Below, one piece after another: positions 1-8,000 of a DNA stretch of 8,571 bases. The translations under genes were made by a program, and so were the position numbers. This DNA comes from DASPXY01 sp038227745 (GTDB lineage Bacteria; Planctomycetota; Planctomycetia; Gemmatales; Gemmataceae), in assembly GCA_038227745.1 (NCBI GenBank), contig JBBRPS010000449.1:1-8571 (forward strand). Reading direction: 5' to 3'. Numbering within the stretch: the stretch's first letter is position 1; the number at the start of each line of letters is the position of its first letter. The notes under the pieces were generated by a model, which saw only the letters and a program-made list of their open reading frames with translations, was not told where the DNA came from and made no database searches.

Positions 1-3000
1 ACCGTGAAGGAGGCCGGCAGCCCGATCGGGAAGGTGGCGCTGTTGGCACTGGTGATCGCCGGCGCCTGGTTGACCGTGAGCGTGAAGGCCTGGGTGGCCG
101 TGACGCCGCTGCTGTTGCCGGCGGTCAGGGTGAGCGGATAGGCGCCGCCCGTGCCGGCCACCGGCGTGCCGCTGAGCAGGCCGGTGGCGGAGTTGAGGGT
201 GACGCCGCCGGGCAACGCGCCCGTCGCGCTGAAGGTCGCGTTCGTGATGGACGGGGCCGTCACCTGGAACGAGCCCGCGACGCCCACCGTGAAGGTCGTC
301 GTGGCCGCACTGCTGATGCGGGCCTTGTCGGTTTCGACAAGGGTGAGCGTGGTAATCGCGGGCGCGCCCAGGGTGGCGTTGGTGGGCGTGCCCAGCGTCA
401 CGACAAGCGTCGTGTCGGGATTGACGATGCCGTCATTGAGGAGCGTCCCGGTGATCGTGGCCGAAGTCTGGCCGGCAGGGATGATCAGGGGGCTGGCGGT
501 GACGCCACTGAAGTTGACGCCGGCCACTGCGGTGCCCCCGAGAGTGAACGGGATGGTCGTGGTCCTGCCGGTGGGCCCCGTCAGCGTGACCGGGATGCTG
601 AAGGTGCCCATGTTCTCGTTGACCGACGCGGCGGCGGCATTGAATTGCACCGTCGGCAGCGGGTTCGTCCCCAGCGTTTCGATCCCCGTGAAGTTGACAG
701 GGGCGGCGCTCGCGAACGTCCAGCTCCCCGAGAAGCCGGCGGCGCCAAACATGTTGGCCAGGACCGGGTTGGTAGTGCCGCCCAGCGCGACGTTGAGGGT
801 GTCCCCGGGGGTCGTCGGCGGGTTGGGCAGCCCGCCGTTGACGGTGAAGGTTGTCGCCGCGCTCGGCGTGACGTTGAAGGTGTCGCTGCCGGTGCCGCCG
901 TTGGCCGTCAGGTTGGCCACGCCACTGGAGGCGATGGCGGCCGCGCCGGATCGGGTCGCGCTGCCGGCGGCGAGGGTGAACGTCTGCCCGGCGGCGCTCC
1001 CCTGGTCGTTGAGGGCGAGGGTGTTGCTGCCCGTCTGGCCGTTGACCGTCAGGGGGCCCTGGATGCCCGCCAGCGTGTTGCCGGCGTTGCCCACGGTAAT
1101 GCTGTTCGTGCCGGTGCCGGTGTTGAGCACGACCGGGACGCCGGCCGCCGTACCCTGGACGAAGAACGTGTTGCCGGCATTCCCGCCGGTGACCGTCAGT
1201 TGCTGCACTGCCAGGTAGGTGACGACGACCGGGCTGTTCGTGTCGCTCACCTGGGTGGCCGTCACGGTAAAGGTGTCGGACGCCACTGGGCCGGTGACCA
1301 GCACCGTGTCGGGGCCGCCCGTGCCGCCGTTGACGGTAATCCCAGTCAGCCCGGTCGGCGTGCTCGTCCGGGCGATGCTGAAGGAGTCGCTGCCGGCCAC
1401 GCCGTTGAGGATGAGGTTCGTCTTGTTCGAGAACTCGAGCGACTCGTGCGCGTCCACGGTGACCAGGCCGTTGGCCGCGACAGAGCCCTGGGCGACAGCG
1501 ATGGTATTGTTCCCGGTGGTGCCGTTGACCGTCAGCGTCGCCGCCGGCACCAGGTCGGTCACTGGCTCCAGGTTGGCGAAGTCGATCGTCATGAGGGTGG
1601 CCGCACCCGCATCCTGGTAGAGCAACCGGCCGGACCCGTTTTGGGAACCCGGCGTGTAGGTGACGTTGCCCACGCCGGACGCCGGGGTGCCGCTGACCGT
1701 GAGCCGGTCGCTGCCGCTGCCGCCGTCGTAGCTCAGAGGCACCGCCACCACGTCGGTGCTGCCCACGGCCACCGTCACCAGGTCGTCGCCGCCCAGGGCG
1801 TTGATCTGCACTCCGGCCGGGCCACTCAGCGCGCTGACCGTGACCCCCGGCACCACGGAGTTGGCCTGGGCGACTGCCACCGGCACCCCCGCCGACGGGT
1901 TGGTCACGGTGAACGTGTCGTTGCCCCCCGTACCCTCGATCACCAACGTGTCGGTCGGCCCGGGGTTGAAGCGGTAGTTGGCCGGCAGGGCGCCGCCCAG
2001 GCCGGCGGGCACGAAGGTGGCGGTGTCCACGCCGGGGCCCGGGTCGAGCGTGAAGGTGTTCAGCCCGGTGAACTGGATCACCGGCAGGCTGTCGGACGTG
2101 ACCTGATCGGCACCGCCGGCGCCACCGCCGGCGACGCGGATGGTGTTGTCCTGTGGCCCCGTGTTGACGGTCAGGGTGTCGTTGAGCCCCACGCCGGTGT
2201 AGCGGATCGTCTCGACGCCCGCCGTGACGATGGTCGGCCCGAGCCCGGTCACGTTCTGGACGGCGGGGGTGGTGGCGTCGGGGGCGATGGTCACGTTCTC
2301 GGCCGCCGCCGCGGCCGCGGCGCCGGTCAGGAAGACGGCGTCCGAAGTGCCGGGGCCGCCGTCGATGTTCAGGGCCGTGAAGGGCGTGCCGCCGGGCACG
2401 TTGAACGTGTCGTTGCCGGCCAGGCCTTGCAGGGTGAGCACATTGACCCCGGTGGGATTGACCACGACCTGGTTGTTGAGCTGGACCTGGCCCGTGGGCG
2501 CGACGGTGAAGGCGTCCGACACGTTGGTCCCCTGGTATTCCAGGGTGTCGGCGCGGGTGCCGCCGGCGTCCTGCACGGTGACGACGGCAGTGGACCCCAG
2601 GCGGGAGAACGTCAGGGGCGGCGTGCTGGTGGGGGCGGCCGTGGCCTTCTGCTGCAGGATCCCGGAATCGAACGTGGGACCCGGGGTGAGGACGACGTTA
2701 TCGGCGCCGGCCACCGTGGTGAAGAACAGTGCGTCGGCGCTGCCGTTGCTATCGCTGCCGCCGTCGATCTGCACGGCCTCGACGTTGCTGAACACGACGT
2801 TGGGCAGCGGCGTGACCGCGGGGACGCCGAGGCTGTAGAGCAGCGTGCCGCTGGTGCCGCCGGTGGGTTGGTACTCGAAGGTTTCGGCCGCGGCGGTCCC
2901 GTTGAGGACGAGCGTGTCCGCGCTGGAGTTGCCGCCATCGACGACGATACTGGTCAGCCCGGGGGGCGTCGTGGTGTTGCTGATGTTGATCGTGTCGGCG

Positions 3001-4340
3001 CCGCCCAGGCCGTTGATGACCAGGGTCGTCTTGTTGCTGAACTCGACGGCCTCGAAGTTGTCGATCGCCACGCGGCCGCCTGCGCCGATGTTCTGGGGGG
3101 GCGTGTAGGTGATGGCGTTGGCGGCCTCGGTGCCGTTGACGGTGATCGTCGCCGCCGCCACCAGGTCGGCGGCCGGCTCGATATTCACGAAATCGACGCT
3201 CATCAGCCGCACGCCGCCCGCATCCTGGTAGAGCAGCCGTCCCTGGCCCGTGGCCGGGCCGGGCGTGTACGTCACGTTGTTCACCGCCGTGGCCGGGGCG
3301 CCGAAGACGTCCATGAAATCGGTGCCCGTGCCGCCGTCGAAGCTGATCGGATTGGGGATGACGTCGGAGGCGATGGCGGCCCCCACGTTGACGTTGAGCG
3401 TGTCGTCGCCGCCCAGGCCGTTGACCTGCACGCGGGCGGCGCCGGTCAAGGTGACCGCCACGTTCGGGGCCGGCGTGGTGTCCGTCACCCGCACTTGCCC
3501 CGCCGCGGGACGGGTAACGGTGAAGCTGTCGTTGATCGCGTCGGCGCCCTCGATGACGAGCGTGTCCAGGTTGTCCAGGCTGGCGTTGTAGTTGGTCGCC
3601 CCCGCGAGGTTCTGGGTGGCGAACGTGACCTGGTTGGTCCCGAAGCCGGCATCCTGGAAGGTGAAGTTGTTGATGCCGGCGTACTCGACGAGGGGCTTGA
3701 GGTCGCTGGCCCTGACCTCGTCGGTGAATATTCCCGCCGCATTATTGACCCGGGTCGTCGAGTCGCCCTGGCCGCTTTGCACCGTGAGGTTGTCGTTGTT
3801 GTCCACGCCCGTGAACTTGACCACCTCGGCCCCGGTGATGTTGACGATCACCTGGTGATTGCTGGCTGTGTCTGTGAGGGTGGCGTCCGTCTGCAGGTTA
3901 TTCCCGGTATCGGGAGTGATCGAGGCGTTGAACGCGAACTGCTGCAAGTTCAGCGTGAGGTTGTCGCTGCCCGTGCCGAAATTGGTCGCGATCGTGGCGA
4001 TGTCGGTGAACTGGGCGCTCTGCACGCCAGCGGCGGTGGTGTCGAGATCCTGGCTGAACGCCGCGCCATTGATGCTGTACTCCAGGTTATTGGGGGCGGC
4101 CGTGTTGAAGCGCAGCACCAGAAAGTTGTCCTCCGGTGCCGCGGCGTCATCGGAGAACTGGGCGGTGAAGTTCGGCGCCGCGCCGAGCAGGGCGACGCTG
4201 ATCGACGGCGTCGTGCGGTCTTCGAGGAACTCCAGCGCGGGCCGCACCCGGCGGCGGCGGCGTACGGGCGGGCGGGGCTTGGCGAATAGGCGGGAGCGGA
4301 AATCCGAGAGCCACTTGCCGAACACTTTGCGAAGCCACAT
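1..4340 (-). CDS. Giant secreted repeat protein (planctomycete LEDR-type N-terminus, Calx-beta and He_PIG-like domains), 3' end outside window
   Basis: The frame is open from the ATG at 4340 to the left edge (1446 codons, no stop), so the C-terminus is missing. The start is chosen because a GAGGAG ribosome site lies 8 nt upstream and the planctomycete motif follows at once. Residues 1-46 are basic, with RRRRR at 27-31 and LEFLEDRTTPS at 36-46; such motifs mark very large exported planctomycete proteins. No classical hydrophobic signal core is visible. Residues 47 to about 1225 are Gly/Asn/Thr/Asp-rich beta-type repeats with scattered RTX-like turns (for example 307-317, 447-453, 639-646, 847-857, 1167-1177). 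Residues 247-470 and 787-1006 are a diverged duplication. About 1229-1338 is a Calx-beta domain (T-V-Q-F start, V-N-E core, closing L-x-E-T-D). About 1340-1426 is a He_PIG-like Ig domain (L-P-x-G-V-T-L-N, then G-L-L-S-G-T-P), and a second begins at 1427. There is no cysteine. A role as surface adhesin or matrix protein is inferred; substrate and partners are unknown. Confidence 0.9.
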   Translation of the reverse strand, partial: MWLRKVFGKWLSDFRSRLFAKPRPPVRRRRRVRPALEFLEDRTTPSISVALLGAAPNFTAQFSDDAAAPEDNFLVLRFNTAAPNNLEYSINGAAFSQDLDTTAAGVQSAQFTDIATIATNFGTGSDNLTLNLQQFAFNASITPDTGNNLQTDATLTDTASNHQVIVNITGAEVVKFTGVDNNDNLTVQSGQGDSTTRVNNAAGIFTDEVRASDLKPLVEYAGINNFTFQDAGFGTNQVTFATQNLAGATNYNASLDNLDTLVIEGADAINDSFTVTRPAAGQVRVTDTTPAPNVAVTLTGAARVQVNGLGGDDTLNVNVGAAIASDVIPNPISFDGGTGTDFMDVFGAPATAVNNVTYTPGPATGQGRLLYQDAGGVRLMSVDFVNIEPAADLVAAATITVNGTEAANAITYTPPQNIGAGGRVAIDNFEAVEFSNKTTLVINGLGGADTINISNTTTPPGLTSIVVDGGNSSADTLVLNGTAAAETFEYQPTGGTSGTLLYSLGVPAVTPLPNVVFSNVEAVQIDGGSDSNGSADALFFTTVAGADNVVLTPGPTFDSGILQQKATAAPTSTPPLTFSRLGSTAVVTVQDAGGTRADTLEYQGTNVSDAFTVAPTGQVQLNNQVVVNPTGVNVLTLQGLAGNDTFNVPGGTPFTALNIDGGPGTSDAVFLTGAAAAAAAENVTIAPDATTPAVQNVTGLGPTIVTAGVETIRYTGVGLNDTLTVNTGPQDNTIRVAGGGAGGADQVTSDSLPVIQFTGLNTFTLDPGPGVDTATFVPAGLGGALPANYRFNPGPTDTLVIEGTGGNDTFTVTNPSAGVPVAVAQANSVVPGVTVSALSGPAGVQINALGGDDLVTVAVGSTDVVAVPLSYDGGSGSDRLTVSGTPASGVGNVTYTPGSQNGSGRLLYQDAGAATLMTIDFANLEPVTDLVPAATLTVNGTTGNNTIAVAQGSVAANGLVTVDAHESLEFSNKTNLILNGVAGSDSFSIARTSTPTGLTGITVNGGTGGPDTVLVTGPVASDTFTVTATQVSDTNSPVVVTYLAVQQLTVTGGNAGNTFFVQGTAAGVPVVLNTGTGTNSITVGNAGNTLAGIQGPLTVNGQTGSNTLALNDQGSAAGQTFTLAAGSATRSGAAAIASSGVANLTANGGTGSDTFNVTPSAATTFTVNGGLPNPPTTPGDTLNVALGGTTNPVLANMFGAAGFSGSWTFASAAPVNFTGIETLGTNPLPTVQFNAAAASVNENMGTFSIPVTLTGPTGRTTTIPFTLGGTAVAGVNFSGVTASPLIIPAGQTSATITGTLLNDGIVNPDTTLVVTLGTPTNATLGAPAITTLTLVETDKARISSAATTTFTVGVAGSFQVTAPSITNATFSATGALPGGVTLNSATGLLSGTPVAGTGGAYPLTLTAGNSSGVTATQAFTLTVNQAPAITSANSATFPIGLPASFT
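1323..1982 (-). repeat. Internal duplicated module, copy 2 (residues 787-1006 of the giant protein)
   Basis: This is the partner of the module at residues 247-470, offset by exactly 540 residues at its N-terminal edge. The best preserved blocks are G-R-L-L-Y-Q-D-A-G, the D-F-A-N-L-E-P stretch and L-E-F-S-N-K-T-N-L. About 316 residues of related but less similar beta-repeat sequence separate the copies. Confidence 0.85.
2931..3602 (-). repeat. Internal duplicated module, copy 1 (residues 247-470 of the giant protein)
   Basis: This module of about 224 residues aligns along its length with residues 787-1006. Shared landmarks, in the same order, are N-Y near the start, D-T-L-V-I-E-G, D-S/T-F-T-V-T, N-x-L-G-G-D-D, Y/F-D-G-G-x-G-x-D, N-V-T-Y-T-P-G, G-R-L-L-Y-Q-D-A-G, a D-F-x-N-x-E-P stretch, T-V-N-G-T, E-F-S-N-K-T and G-L-T-x-I-x-V-x-G-G. 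The copies have diverged, so this is an old duplication rather than a recent DNA repeat. The unit probably folds as stacked beta-strands. Confidence 0.85.
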
Positions 4341-4348
4341 CGGTGCAT

Positions 4349-4354
4349 CTCCTC
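4349..4354 (-). promoter_or_regulatory. Ribosome binding site of the giant repeat protein
   Basis: Read on the minus strand this is GAGGAG, 8 nt before the ATG at 4340. It supports that start over the nearby out-of-frame ATG at 4348, which touches the GAGGAG. Confidence 0.7.
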
Positions 4355-4483
4355 GGCGCCGCGGCCAGACGCCCTCAGAGGGATAGCCAGCGGCGGGTCT
4401 GAATTGTCGGGAATGAGTCTCTTCGCCTGTCCGCCGTGGTGCGACGAGGGAAAGGAGGGCCAGGACAGCCGCCCGAGAAGGTC

Positions 4484-4501
4484 CGGGTTGTTCTCAACCC
4501 G
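4484..4501 (-). other. Leader hairpin candidate 1
   Basis: A perfect 7-bp inverted repeat, CGGGTTG and CAACCCG, encloses a 4-nt loop. If the leftward promoter proposed at 4616-4644 is real, the hairpin lies in the 5' leader of the giant-protein mRNA, about 145 nt before its start codon. No U-tract follows, so it is not an obvious intrinsic terminator. A role in mRNA stability is possible but unproven. Confidence 0.4.
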
Positions 4502-4569
4502 ACTCGCGGGGAACCTGTTCCGCCACCGATCTCCCTGGCGCACTCCCGTCCGGTGGAACCAACCAACGG

Positions 4570-4588
4570 CCCGGCTCCCCTGGCCGGG
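4570..4588 (-). other. Leader hairpin candidate 2
   Basis: A perfect 6-bp inverted repeat, CCCGGC and GCCGGG, has a 7-nt loop. It would sit near the 5' end of the proposed leftward transcript. Short GC-rich stems are expected by chance in this composition, so confidence is low. Confidence 0.25.
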
Positions 4589-4615
4589 ATAGAGTGTCAG
4601 GGACGGATGTACGAC

Positions 4616-4644
4616 ATTCAAGCTTTGTCCGCCCCAAAAGGCAA
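4616..4644 (-). promoter_or_regulatory. Candidate sigma70-like promoter for the giant repeat protein
   Basis: Read on the minus strand, TTGCCT (4644-4639) and TTGAAT (4621-4616) are separated by 17 nt. Each box matches 4 of 6 consensus bases (TTGACA, TATAAT). Initiation would fall near 4609, giving a leader of about 270 nt. It lies in the most AT-rich part of the intergenic region. Matches of this quality occur by chance, and planctomycete promoter consensus is poorly defined. Confidence 0.25.
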
Positions 4645-4648
4645 CTGA

Positions 4649-4664
4649 AATTTCCTCAATTTCC
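4649..4664. repeat. Short direct repeat AATTTCC x2
   Basis: Two identical 7-bp units (4649-4655 and 4658-4664) are spaced 9 bp start to start. The first overlaps the palindrome GAAATTTC (4647-4654). The pair lies immediately left of the 16-bp palindrome at 4665-4680, and the cluster sits just upstream of the proposed leftward promoter. It may be part of a protein-binding site. Confidence 0.35.
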
Positions 4665-4680
4665 CAGAATACTTATTCTG
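4665..4680. promoter_or_regulatory. Perfect 16-bp palindrome, candidate operator
   Basis: CAGAATA-CT-TATTCTG has two perfect 7-bp arms and a 2-bp centre. Relative to the proposed leftward start it would be centred near -63, a position typical for an activator. It is about 134 bp upstream of the proposed rightward -35 box. The form suits a dimeric helix-turn-helix regulator; no specific regulator family is recognised. Confidence 0.4.
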
Positions 4681-4813
4681 CCTGACCCTGCCTTCGGCCT
4701 TGCAGCCTCCCACGGCATTATCGACGGCAAAGCCGGCACAACCCAAACCTGGCAGGCGATGCGCTTGGGAGGGTGCGGACATGGGAAAATAGGAAAACTA
4801 GGCAGATTTCTCC

Positions 4814-4842
4814 TTGATTGCCCTCCTTTCGCCTGTTAGGAT
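4814..4842 (+). promoter_or_regulatory. Candidate extended -10 promoter for the di-haem propeller protein
   Basis: TTGATT (4814-4819) and TAGGAT (4837-4842) are separated by 17 nt, and TGT immediately precedes the second box, giving an extended -10 form (TGnTAnnAT). Each hexamer matches 4 of 6 consensus bases. Initiation near 4849 would give a leader of about 217 nt. A TATAAG at 5025-5030 is an alternative -10 closer to the gene but has no good -35 at proper spacing. Confidence 0.35.
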
Positions 4843-4859
4843 CACCCTCACTTTTCGCC
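4821..4859. repeat. Imperfect direct repeat CCCTC-n-TTTCGCC overlapping the candidate rightward promoter
   Basis: CCCTCCTTTCGCC (4821-4833) and CCCTCACTTTTCGCC (4845-4859) share CCCTC and TTTCGCC with a slightly longer middle in the second copy. One copy lies in the -35/-10 spacer and the other over the predicted start point. Starts are 24 bp apart, near two helical turns, as expected for tandem binding of one regulator. This is inference from position. Confidence 0.35.
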
Positions 4860-5049
4860 CACTCCGACGGCGGAATGCGGGAAGCGAGGCGAAGTCTCCG
4901 TCCAGGAAGACGCCGACGGCGCCCGCGCGCCGCATCCTGAACCGTTCCACGACCGGCATGCACACATGGCCCGGCCACCGAGGAGATCCTTGTCGTCCGG
5001 GTGGGTGACTGTCCGGATATCCATTATAAGTTTGGACCAATGTACACCT

Positions 5050-5059
5050 GGAGAAGGGG
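5050..5059 (+). promoter_or_regulatory. Ribosome binding site of the di-haem propeller protein
   Basis: The purine run GGAGAAGGGG ends 6 nt before the ATG at 5066. It favours this start over the in-frame ATG codons at 5078 and 5081 (Met5 and Met6), which would be too far away. Confidence 0.6.
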
Positions 5060-5065
5060 CATCCC

Positions 5066-8000
5066 ATGACAAACGCGATGATGCGGTGGCGGACCCTGGC
5101 CCTGGTGGCCCTGGGCGTGGTCGTCTACCTCCTGACGACGCAGGGGTCGGGGGCCGGGCAGCCGACGTCCGTCGGGCCAAGGCAGTCGAGCCCGATCGTC
5201 CTCACTCCCGACGACAGCACCCTCCTCTGCGTCAACCCCGAGGCCAACACGGTTTCCCTGTTCCAGCCGACCGGGCAGCGGCTGGCGGACGTCGCGGTCG
5301 GCCGTGAGCCGGTCAGCGTGGCGGCCCACCCCAACAACCAGACCGCCTACGTCGCCAACGCCCTCGACGGCACCGTGTCGGTCATCAGCCTGCCGACCCG
5401 GAAGGTGACCGCGACGATCCCGGTCGGCACCGAGCCGGCGGCGGTGGCGCTGTCGCCCAACGGCACGCGCCTCTACGTGGCCAACGCGGCGTCGAACACC
5501 CTGACGGTCATCGACACGACCACGAACCTGGCCGTGACGACCGTCGATTTGAGCCCGTTCGGTACGGCCCCGCGGGCCATCGCCGTCACCAACAACGGCG
5601 ACGCCAACGACGCCGACGAGACGGTCTTCGTCGCCCTCTTTTACGCCCAGCTGCGGCCCGGCAAGACCGCGACCGACGAGGGGCAGGACGACCAGCGCGA
5701 GGGGCGCGTCGTGGCCATCTCCGCGGCGACGAACGCCGTCCTGGGGACGGCCGTGCTGGCGCCGCTGGCCAGCACCGGGTTCAACGCGAACGGCCAGCTG
5801 GCCCCGGCGACCGGCTTGACCCCTGCCGTGGCATCCACCAACCCGCAGACCTTCACCACGCCGACGGGAGCGTATCCCAACCAGCTCGCCGCCCTCGCCC
5901 TTCACCCCAGCAACGGCAACGCGTACGTGGTCAGTACCGGCGCGTCGCCCAATGGCCCGTTGCGCTTCAACAGCAATGTCCAGGGTCTGGTGTCGATCTT
6001 CAACACGGCTAGCCGCGCCGAGGTCACGGCGGCGCAGACCGACCCGAATGTCCGCCGGACGGCCCCGCTCAACATGAACCAGGGCAATAACCTCGCGACC
6101 ACGCCCGCGCCGCGGCTGTTCCTGTCGAACCCGGTGGCGATGGCCTGGCGGCCCAACGGCAGCGACGCCTGGGTCGTGATCCAGAACTCCGACCTCGTCG
6201 TCCGCCTGACGGTCGATGGCAACGGCATTCCCACCGTCGGCCAGCCCCTCGTGGCCGGGCCCAGCGTGCTCGTCCGCGTTGACCTGGAGAGCGTCACGGG
6301 GGCCCAGACCGCGGGCAAGGCCCCCCGCGGCATCGCCATCAACAGCGGCGGCACGAAGGCGTACGTCTTCAACTTCGTGAGCCGCTCGGTCACCGAGATC
6401 GACATCAGCAACGCCACCTCCCCTGCGATCAGCAACACCTTCCGCGCCTCGGCCCTGCCCGCCGCCGGGAGCGTGGACGCCACCGCCCTGCTCGGGGCCG
6501 AGCTGTTCTTCACCGGCCGCGGGCCGCAGGGGCGGATGTCGAACGAGTCGTGGGGCGGCTGCATTGTCTGCCACCCCAACGTCGGCCGCTCGGACAACGT
6601 CACCTGGATGTTCGACGCCGGGCCGCGCCAGACCATCCCGCTCGACGGCACGTTCAGCCGCAGCAACCCCAATGACCAGCGCGTCCTGAACTGGAGCGCC
6701 GTGCGCGACGAGGTCCACGACTTCGAGCTGAACACGCGCGGCGTCTTCGGCGGCCGCGGCCTCATCGACGACGACCGCCTCGTCTTCGCCATCGGCGGCA
6801 CCAGCGGCGCCGCGCCCGCCGACTCCGGCCTCATTGAGCAGTTCCAGCAGGTCACGGGCGCCGTCACCAAGACGAACGACCTGGCCGGGGGGGCGGCGCT
6901 GCCCGTGCTGACCTCGCCGCGGCGCGACTTCGCGACGGCGACCCTGGACGACGGCCGCGTCCTCATCATCGGCGGCCGGACCCGCGGCAACCCGGGCGAC
7001 GTGATCGGCGGCACGAGCGCGATCCTCGAGTTCAACCCGCGTACCAATGCCGTGCGGGCCCGGAATTCGCTCGGCTTCACGCCGCGCCACTCGCTCGGGG
7101 CGGCGGCCGTCGGGACTAGCCAGGGCTTCCGTGTTTACGCCATCGGCGGCTACACGAAGGGGGCGGTAACGACCGCGGCGTCCAGCCTCGTCCAGGAATA
7201 CAACCCCGCGACCGATAGCTGGCGAAATGTGGCGTCGCTGCCGACGGCGGTGGCCCAGTTCGGCATCACCACGGCCGGTGGGATCAACATCGCCGAGCCG
7301 CTCCAACTCGTCCACGTCGTCTCGGGCAACACCGGCACCGAGGGCGCTCCCTCCGTCGCCAACCCCAACCCGGTGCAGCGCTTCCAGGCCGACCCGGCCG
7401 GCCCCGGGACGTGGAGCGCGTTCAGCGTGCCGGGGCTGACCCTGCGGCGCAACCACGGCGCCGCCGTCGCCCTCCGGGGCGTGCAGTCGCGCGTGTTCGT
7501 GATCGGCGGCCAGAATGCGGGCGGCATGGTGCTCGACACGGTGGAGGAGTACCTGGCCCAGGCAGTCGCCGTGGTGGCCACGCCGCACACGTCTCTGCCG
7601 GCGCCGCGCGCCCGCTTCGGCATCGGCAGCACACTCAGCACGAACCAGATCTACGTGGTCGGCGGGGTCGATGGCGCGGGGGCCGACCAGACGACGGTCT
7701 TCGAGTACACCACCAACGCCAATCCGGCCGTCGGCATGGCCGGACCGCCGGGGACGCCGAGCGGCGCCTGGATGACGCGCGGTAACCTCTCGGTCGCCCG
7801 CCGCAGCCTGCAGGTATCGAGCCCGCCGGGGGTGACGAACTTCCTGCCCAACCGCAGCGCCGGCCGCGACCCGCGCCAGGACGCCATCGCCGTTTGGGTC
7901 CAGCGGAACGTCCGCTCCGCGCGGGCGCCCGTCCCCGCGACCGACCCCCAGGCGCAGGCGGGCCGCACTCTGTTCGGGCAGACGGGTCTGGTCGTGGCGG

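Larger units (their letters stand above)
4355..5049. other. Divergent intergenic region
   Basis: This stretch separates the leftward and rightward genes. It is less GC-rich than the genes, with the most AT-rich patch around 4635-4685. No open frame in it has a convincing ribosome site and recognisable product. It contains the candidate promoters, palindrome, direct repeats and hairpins listed separately. No tRNA, rRNA or recognisable riboswitch was seen by eye. Confidence 0.7.

Noticed and set aside
151..1218. 355-codon plus-strand frame
   Set aside because: Another shadow of the repeat protein, rich in Val/Ala/Pro with no recognisable domain and no ribosome site.
645..4289. 1214-codon open frame on the plus strand
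   Set aside because: It is the register-matched antisense of the giant repeat protein. Its translation is an Arg/Gly/Val/Asp-rich string with no domain, while the minus strand gives Calx-beta, Ig-like and planctomycete motifs and a good ribosome site.
3950..4621. 223-codon minus-strand frame overlapping the start of the giant protein
   Set aside because: It runs out of frame through the LEDR-motif region and gives Pro/Ser/Arg-rich sequence. The frame starting at 4340 has the better ribosome site and clear family motifs.
4864..4921. Direct repeat CCGACGGCG at 4864-4872 and 4913-4921
   Set aside because: A 9-bp GC-rich match is expected by chance at this base composition and has no positional meaning that I can see.
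5015..5040. Short palindromes GGATATCC and TTGGACCAA upstream of the di-haem gene
   Set aside because: Arms of only 4 bp are too short to distinguish from chance, and no spacing to a convincing promoter supports them.
4798..5067. 89-codon minus-strand frame in the intergenic region
   Set aside because: Its central part has codon use somewhat like a real gene, but there is no ribosome site at the likely starts, no recognisable domain, and it overlaps the candidate promoter and ribosome site of the rightward gene. A decayed gene remnant cannot be excluded.
5902..7080. 392-codon minus-strand frame inside the di-haem gene
   Set aside because: Shadow frame with no motif. It lies opposite the CIVCH module and the YVTN blades.
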